Source: Siphonodentalium dalli (lineage: Eukaryota > Mollusca > Scaphopoda > Gadilida > Siphonodentaliidae). Taken from it: 64,000 nt of DNA. Made by a program: the position numbers and the translations under genes. The stretch's first letter is position 1, and each line of letters starts with the position of its first letter. Positions 59,193 through 64,000 of the stretch are shown here, one piece after another. The stretch is from the NCBI GenBank assembly GCA_032622095.1, contig CP136068.1:116049509-116113508 (forward strand), read 5' to 3'. The notes beneath the pieces are model-generated. The model had not been told where the DNA came from and did no database searches. It saw only the letters and a program-made list of their open reading frames with translations.

Positions 59193-59393
59193 GTGTTCAA
59201 ACTGTATCGGCGCCAACACAGCTATGTGTCGATCTTCTACCATTTATCATATCCAGATGCTCAGAAAATTGCTGGACAGTCAGTTGGACATCTCACACTT
59301 ACTGTGGTTTTGTCACAAATGATGCAAGCACTCAAACGGAGCCAGATCAATGTAGTCAGGGTGCAACATATTCTCGTGGAAATGCATTCATAA
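59193..59393 (+). other. Unrecognised short frame, coding-like
   Basis: The frame has YHLSYPDAQKIAGQSVGHLT and VVLSQMMQALKRSQINVVRV, with protein-like amino acid balance, then a stop. Part of its DNA (GATGCAAGCACTC through GATCAATGTAGTCAG) recurs at 59735, on the other side of family D copy 5. It may be a fragment of an unknown mobile element. Confidence 0.25.
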
Positions 59394-59419
59394 TCGACAT
59401 TTACTGTGAAATAGGTACA

Positions 59420-59735
59420 TGATGTAATTATTTGATTCTGAAATATAAGCAGATAATGGACTCTTATCCGTTATTTCGTTTTATGGCGCGGGCAACATTG
59501 AAAACACATGTTAAAGAGCGTACACCTGAAAGGTAGTGAGTTGGCTTATTTTGTCATTGTGTGCATATAAACTGCTAAGAATCGCCTGAGTATGCGTCGG
59601 TAGTGTGACTAAAATGTTCTCATTTACAGCACATTATCGACTCAAAATGATGCAATTCTAATCAGATTATCTGCCTAATATAAGTTCTTTATAAGCAGGT
59701 AATATGCGTTTTTTTTGGGAGAACATTATGTGATG
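59420..59735 (-). mobile_element. Family D repeat, copy 5, inverted
   Basis: It runs in reverse: TTTGATTCTGAAATATAAGC, CGTTTTATGGCGCG, ACATGTTAAAGAGCGTACAC, then the inner pair and TTGGGAGAAC at the end. Confidence 0.8.
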
Positions 59736-61640
59736 CAAGCACTCTATCGGAATCAGATCAATGTAGTCAGTGTGATACTGTATAATAGGTAACGGAATGT
59801 CAGATATGTATGTTCGGTTGGAACCAAGTACTCAAAAAAAAAAAAAAACATAAAAATATCAGAATATTTTGACTCACAAAAAGCAGTTGATATTCGAGAT
59901 CGAACACAATGAATGAAAAACTTTTGAATTTGAAGGACAGAAAACATTATTTAAGGGTTGAAGCTTCAGTTTGTGTGCTAGATGCCGTTCATGGCCACCT
60001 ATCGACAGTCAACTTGATGATATTATGAAGGCACACATAGGATTCAGAAACACTGTAAGTATCGTGTCAATTCAAAATCAGACATTAGAAGATACTTGAT
60101 CTAGTTCAATATGAATCCTTGGTAAATGCATTAGTTACTAAATTAATTGCCAACTATGTTTTTCAAGTACTATTTATTCTCCGCGTAATTTTATGTTTTA
60201 GATAATTATATGCCTGCATACTAGTCAGTTCGTGAATATATAATATTGTATATTTGGAGCGCAAACTGCTATATGTGGCTTTAATCACCGGTGAATATTA
60301 ATTTTCTCTGATGTATGGCCAAAACCGCAAACAATAGACCAGTATTCCGATTGATGTAACTCCATAAAATCTTAATATTACTCATGAATTCGTGGGGGCG
60401 GCATCTTTTACCTGTACTTCCGTGGAGCAGAGTATCGACTTCAAACTATTGGTGCATGTGTACGATTTCCATGCGACATTTCACATGTCTATGATATGTG
60501 AGAGAGATATCTTTTTTAGGGCGAAACTCCTGCCGCGATTACGACCACGTCTCGATTATTGACTCTCGTGAGCTATTAATCGGTGATTTCTTCTGAGCAT
60601 TGTTTAAACAGCGATGGTCAGCTGATCGTTCCTTCTTTGAGTGCTGCTATATTTGTATACACATCGATATTCGATGGACATATTAATATTATATAATGAA
60701 AAAACGTGTCACGGCAGCTTAATTGAGGAGATTGCAATACTTTGTGCGAAAACCGTGAATATTTTGTGGCATGGACTGAAGACACTTAACGTCTTATGAT
60801 GGCACAGCACACAAAGTAATATCGTCGCCCAATTAAATCGCTTGTTGTAGTCTGTAATCCTCATTGTGTGTGCTCTTATTTGTTTTGGTCCTTTGTGTCA
60901 TAGGGTTACTATGGGTCCATTTATATTATTAAATGTCCTTGAGCCTTTGACATTAAATTTATAAAGTTAGCCTTGGCAGTATGGGCTCCGTCAATGAATT
61001 CTCAGTGTTGGTGGGCAGGGTCTATGGAAAGTTCATATTACCTTTTGTAAACCCGACACATAAATAGAACTTCCGGTTTTGCGTTGTAAACATTGACACA
61101 TGGCTTTTTGTTGACATCTCAACGTGAGCAAATCCGGACGATTTGTCATTGTTTTTCATCAGTGCCAGTAATTTTTGTAAGTGTAAGTTGTTTTCATGCA
61201 AACTATAGACTAGCTAAGATACTGGTAATTTATTTTGAGGCTCGTAGCATGTGAAAAATGTTGTATTTGATTGAGTATCCAAAATTGACAACAAAATATG
61301 TCAGGCCACTTTGTCAAATTTCTCATGTGCCAGAATCACACTGCTGATTAAGTGATATTTTTCCAAAGCCGGACTTGTTGGAAAATATTTGAAATTTTCC
61401 AAACATTCCGTGTTTTCTGGTTGTGTAAATTTAATCGCTTTCTGCGGATGCATACTTAACTTAGTGCATCATTTGTGTTGGCATTTTGGATGCAAATAAT
61501 TTTTGCATCATCACGGTAGTGTTTAAGCTGGCATTTGTGAAAATGGTCGTTTCAGCTTGTTTTCCATCAGCGTTGTTGTTCGACATTCTTCATTCTGCTT
61601 CGGTGTTTTTGTGTTGTGTTCAGTAGTCGCAGATAACATA
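59736..61640. other. 1.9 kb upstream of the gypsy leader
   Basis: No tRNA-primer site or long terminal repeat could be proven without the other end of the element. A poly-A run at 59836 is present. If the retroelement's left LTR is in the window it should lie here. Confidence 0.3.
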
Positions 61641-61651
61641 AGACGGTAAGT
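61640..61651 (+). promoter_or_regulatory. Strong splice-donor-like site
   Basis: AAGACGGTAAGTTT matches the donor consensus, with GT at 61646. It lies before the acceptor-like array and the gypsy ORF, so an intron in the leader is possible. Inference only. Confidence 0.4.
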
Positions 61652-61949
61652 TTAGTGTCGTCCAGTCAGTTGGCCAATAATATTGGTCACGGTATCTTGC
61701 CCATACCGACTTTCCCCGACCTACATTCTGATTTGCTCACTTGTCGCTTGACATTTCAATCTTTTTGTCGTACAATACCGTGCGCTCGCATCATTTCATA
61801 TCATCGCATGAATTAAATAATTCAAATTAATAATGGTATAATTAATTAACTAAGCTAATTATATCTAAATCTTTGATTTGCTTTATAAATTTAGTTTTGT
61901 TTCAGTTTTTCTCACTGACTCGCAGTGTCAGAAATTTTTCATTCTGACG

Positions 61950-62440
61950 TCTACATCAGATTAGTGAAATTAGGTAACTTCGCTCGTCTCGTAAAATTTT
62001 TCAGATTTTCCGAAGACGGTGGCCGCAGTACATTGAAAATAGAATACTTAGAATTTTTTTTTCAGTTCGTTCGCATTTTAGTTCGGAAAAAGGTGATTAG
62101 TTTCGACTTTGAATTTTTTCAGCTCGTCGTCAGACATTATTGAAATTAGGTGACTTGTCCCAACTTAGATTTTTTTTCAGCTGTTTTTTGCATTGAAATT
62201 AGGTGACATGGTTGTACTTTGAATTTTTTTTTGTAGACGGTAGCCGATTTACATCGACATTAGGCGACTTCATCGGACTTAGAAATTTTTTCCAGATATT
62301 TCTGCGTTATCGTACATAGAGATTTATTTCTTCTTTTTATGCTAAAGCCGTAATTTATTTACAGTGAACTTAGGACTTGAATATTTTTTTTCAGATTTCA
62401 TTTAGCAATTGGACTTGAATACTTTTTTTCACAGGTTACG
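61950..62440 (+). repeat. Tandem splice-acceptor-like units
   Basis: T-runs ending in AG recur with their G at 62004, 62065, 62122, 62180, 62236 and 62295, then 62394 and 62434. Spacing of the first six is 56-61 bases. Between them AAATTAGGTGACTT-like strings repeat with divergence. It lies in the leader of the Ty3/gypsy ORF. Confidence 0.7.
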
Positions 62441-62587
62441 ATAGTCAATAGTTATTAGATAGCTGATCTTGAAATATTTTTGAATAAATTATTGGTTAGT
62501 ACATTACTTTAACCACAACTTGCTGATTCATTTGAATAATTGTGTTTATTTGTATTATTATTTCCATATTGTTCATTAAATTGAATC

Positions 62588-64000
62588 ATGATGGCCGATG
62601 TTGATGACTTACAGTCAATGGAGCGGAACGATGAGTTATTAGATAAGATTACAGCTCATATTTGCAAATTAAGGGAACAGATTGAAAGACTCAAGGAGGA
62701 GCAGGAGATGGAAATGCAGAATGAGAATGCCTATTACACCAATTATTATAATAATGGTTATGATTATAATAACACTTATTCTAGGCGTAGACGGTATAAG
62801 CAGAAGAGGTCACAGAACTATATAGGTTCTCAGAGAGATGCTCATGAAGTGAATGATTTTAATCATCCTTCTAATGACAGGTTGCAAGATGATATAAATT
62901 GTTCCAGACAATTTGTAGGTTGTTATAAATGTGGAGAGGACTCACATTTTGCTAGAGGTTGTAGGAATTTCAGGTACTGGAATAGGGGCAGAGCCAAACA
63001 GACTTATAATAGTCATTCTTCCAGACCTCAGCAGCAGTCCATGAATCTTAATTTACAGGATCCTTCTGGTTTAAGTGGAAGTCCCGCAGAGACTGAAGTT
63101 CAAGTTGCTGGCTTTAATACAAAAGCACTTCTTGATACAGGGAGCACAGTCAGTACTATTTCAGAGCGGTTTTATACTTCATTTTTATCGAAGTCCCCAC
63201 TTCAGCCTCTAAACCAGATCCTGAACATTGAGTGTGGAGATGGTAAAAGTCTTCCGTACCTAGGGTACATAGACTGTCCAGTGACAGTTTCTGAGTTTAC
63301 TCGGAATGTGACAAGAGATTGTATTTTTCTTGTAGTGCCAAATAGCAACTATAACTTTTCAGTTCCAGTGTTGTTAGGTACAAATGTGTTAGCTGATTTC
63401 ATGGAGATTTGTAAGCAGCAGCATGGTTCCAAGTTTTTGCAGGTATCTAATCTGTCTTCTCCATGGTATATGTCATTCCGCTGTATGACATTCAGAGAAA
63501 GGAACCTTGCAAAGAATAATTTTGTTTTAGGGCAGGTTAAATCTGCAGAGAATCAGCATGTGATCCTTCATCCAAACACAAAGAAAGTTCTTTCAGGTTT
63601 TATTGATCACAAGATGCCATATCAGCCTACATGTGCAATTTTGCAACCACTTCCAGATGATAGTCGATTTGATTTTTTAGAAATATGTCCGTACGTTGTT
63701 AAATATGATTGCAAGAGTAATGATTCGATTGATGTTCATCTGTCCAACATTTCTTCCAGAACCATTAGCATTGCTCCTAACTCTGTAATATGCCAGATTC
63801 AACCTGTTTCAGTAGAGGATACCGAGGAGTCTAAGTCTGGTGAAACAAGTTCTTCATTTACAGATCAACTTCAGTTTGACTTATCTTCTTTGACAGCTGA
63901 TGAATTAAAAGCTGGGATGAAACTTATTAAAAGTTTTTCAGATGTTTTCTCTCAGAGTGACTTGGACTTAGGTTTTTATAACAGGATTAAACATCGGATT
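62588..64000 (+). CDS. Ty3/gypsy polyprotein, 5' part (zinc knuckle, protease, start of RT)
   Basis: The frame is open for 471 codons from ATG at 62588 (a second ATG follows directly) to the window edge, with no stop. Residues 15-45 are a charged coiled-coil-like helix, then a Tyr/Asn-rich and Arg-rich stretch. A CCHC zinc knuckle follows (C112, C115, H120, C125) as in nucleocapsid. A retropepsin active site LLDTGST has its Asp at 183. A long linker leads to FSDVFSQSDLDLGFYNRIKH at the edge, the usual entry to the Ty3/gypsy reverse-transcriptase domain. Only about 110 residues precede the knuckle, too few for a capsid domain, so Gag is shortened or encoded differently. RT, RNase H and integrase should lie right of the window. 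The frame appears intact and may be recent. Confidence 0.9.
   Translation, partial: MMADVDDLQSMERNDELLDKITAHICKLREQIERLKEEQEMEMQNENAYYTNYYNNGYDYNNTYSRRRRYKQKRSQNYIGSQRDAHEVNDFNHPSNDRLQDDINCSRQFVGCYKCGEDSHFARGCRNFRYWNRGRAKQTYNSHSSRPQQQSMNLNLQDPSGLSGSPAETEVQVAGFNTKALLDTGSTVSTISERFYTSFLSKSPLQPLNQILNIECGDGKSLPYLGYIDCPVTVSEFTRNVTRDCIFLVVPNSNYNFSVPVLLGTNVLADFMEICKQQHGSKFLQVSNLSSPWYMSFRCMTFRERNLAKNNFVLGQVKSAENQHVILHPNTKKVLSGFIDHKMPYQPTCAILQPLPDDSRFDFLEICPYVVKYDCKSNDSIDVHLSNISSRTISIAPNSVICQIQPVSVEDTEESKSGETSSSFTDQLQFDLSSLTADELKAGMKLIKSFSDVFSQSDLDLGFYNRIKHRI

Overview
This looks like nuclear DNA of a marine-type invertebrate, perhaps a lophotrochozoan such as a mollusc. The evidence is AT-rich sequence, split genes with GT-AG introns, non-LTR and Ty3/gypsy retroelements, a tRNA-derived SINE, a Polinton-type DNA element and very many hairpin MITEs. 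The species call is weak. The repeats and the receptor gene support only 'metazoan invertebrate' with confidence. There are no operons, tRNA genes, rRNA genes or CRISPR arrays that I can see.

Host gene. Four short minus-strand exons (37694-37795, 30376-30483, 22043-22191, 8940-9043) have good splice sites and matching phases. Together they encode the six-cysteine hormone-binding (HRM) ectodomain and first membrane helix of a class B (secretin-family) G-protein-coupled receptor. The gene spans at least 29 kb here. Its 5' end and the helices after TM1 were not found. Almost everything else between 1 and 38 kb is intron filled with repeats.

Repeat layout. 0-1.7 kb: frameshifted 3' end of a LINE with a CAT-repeat tail. 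2-3.5 kb: repeat bounded by G-runs. 5.6-12 kb: three family A and two family B double-hairpin MITEs. 12352-17392: a 5,041-bp almost fully palindromic Polinton-type element with a 6-bp target duplication and two head-to-head copies of a zinc-finger/packaging-ATPase gene. 17.6-26.2 kb: two 1.6-kb compound repeats in opposite orientation flanking receptor exon 22043-22191. 27.9-30.0 kb: a 61-bp minisatellite of about 33 units. 31.1-32.1 kb: a LINE split by a MITE. 33-45 kb: more MITEs, a 56-bp minisatellite and a SINE. 47.9-49.7 kb: a 36-bp minisatellite grown inside a MITE-like repeat and followed by another MITE. 50.5-55 kb: several palindromes and a diverged tandem repeat. 55.8-59.7 kb: three copies of one repeat family and an A-rich decayed reading frame.

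Right end. From about 61.6 kb a leader with periodic splice-acceptor-like units precedes an open Ty3/gypsy reading frame (62588 to the window edge) with a zinc knuckle, a retropepsin motif and the start of the reverse-transcriptase region.

The most notable finds are the integrated snapback Polinton, a double-hairpin module carried by two MITE families with different target duplications, a minisatellite that can be traced to a single-copy seed inside a MITE, and the receptor exon placed between large inverted repeats.
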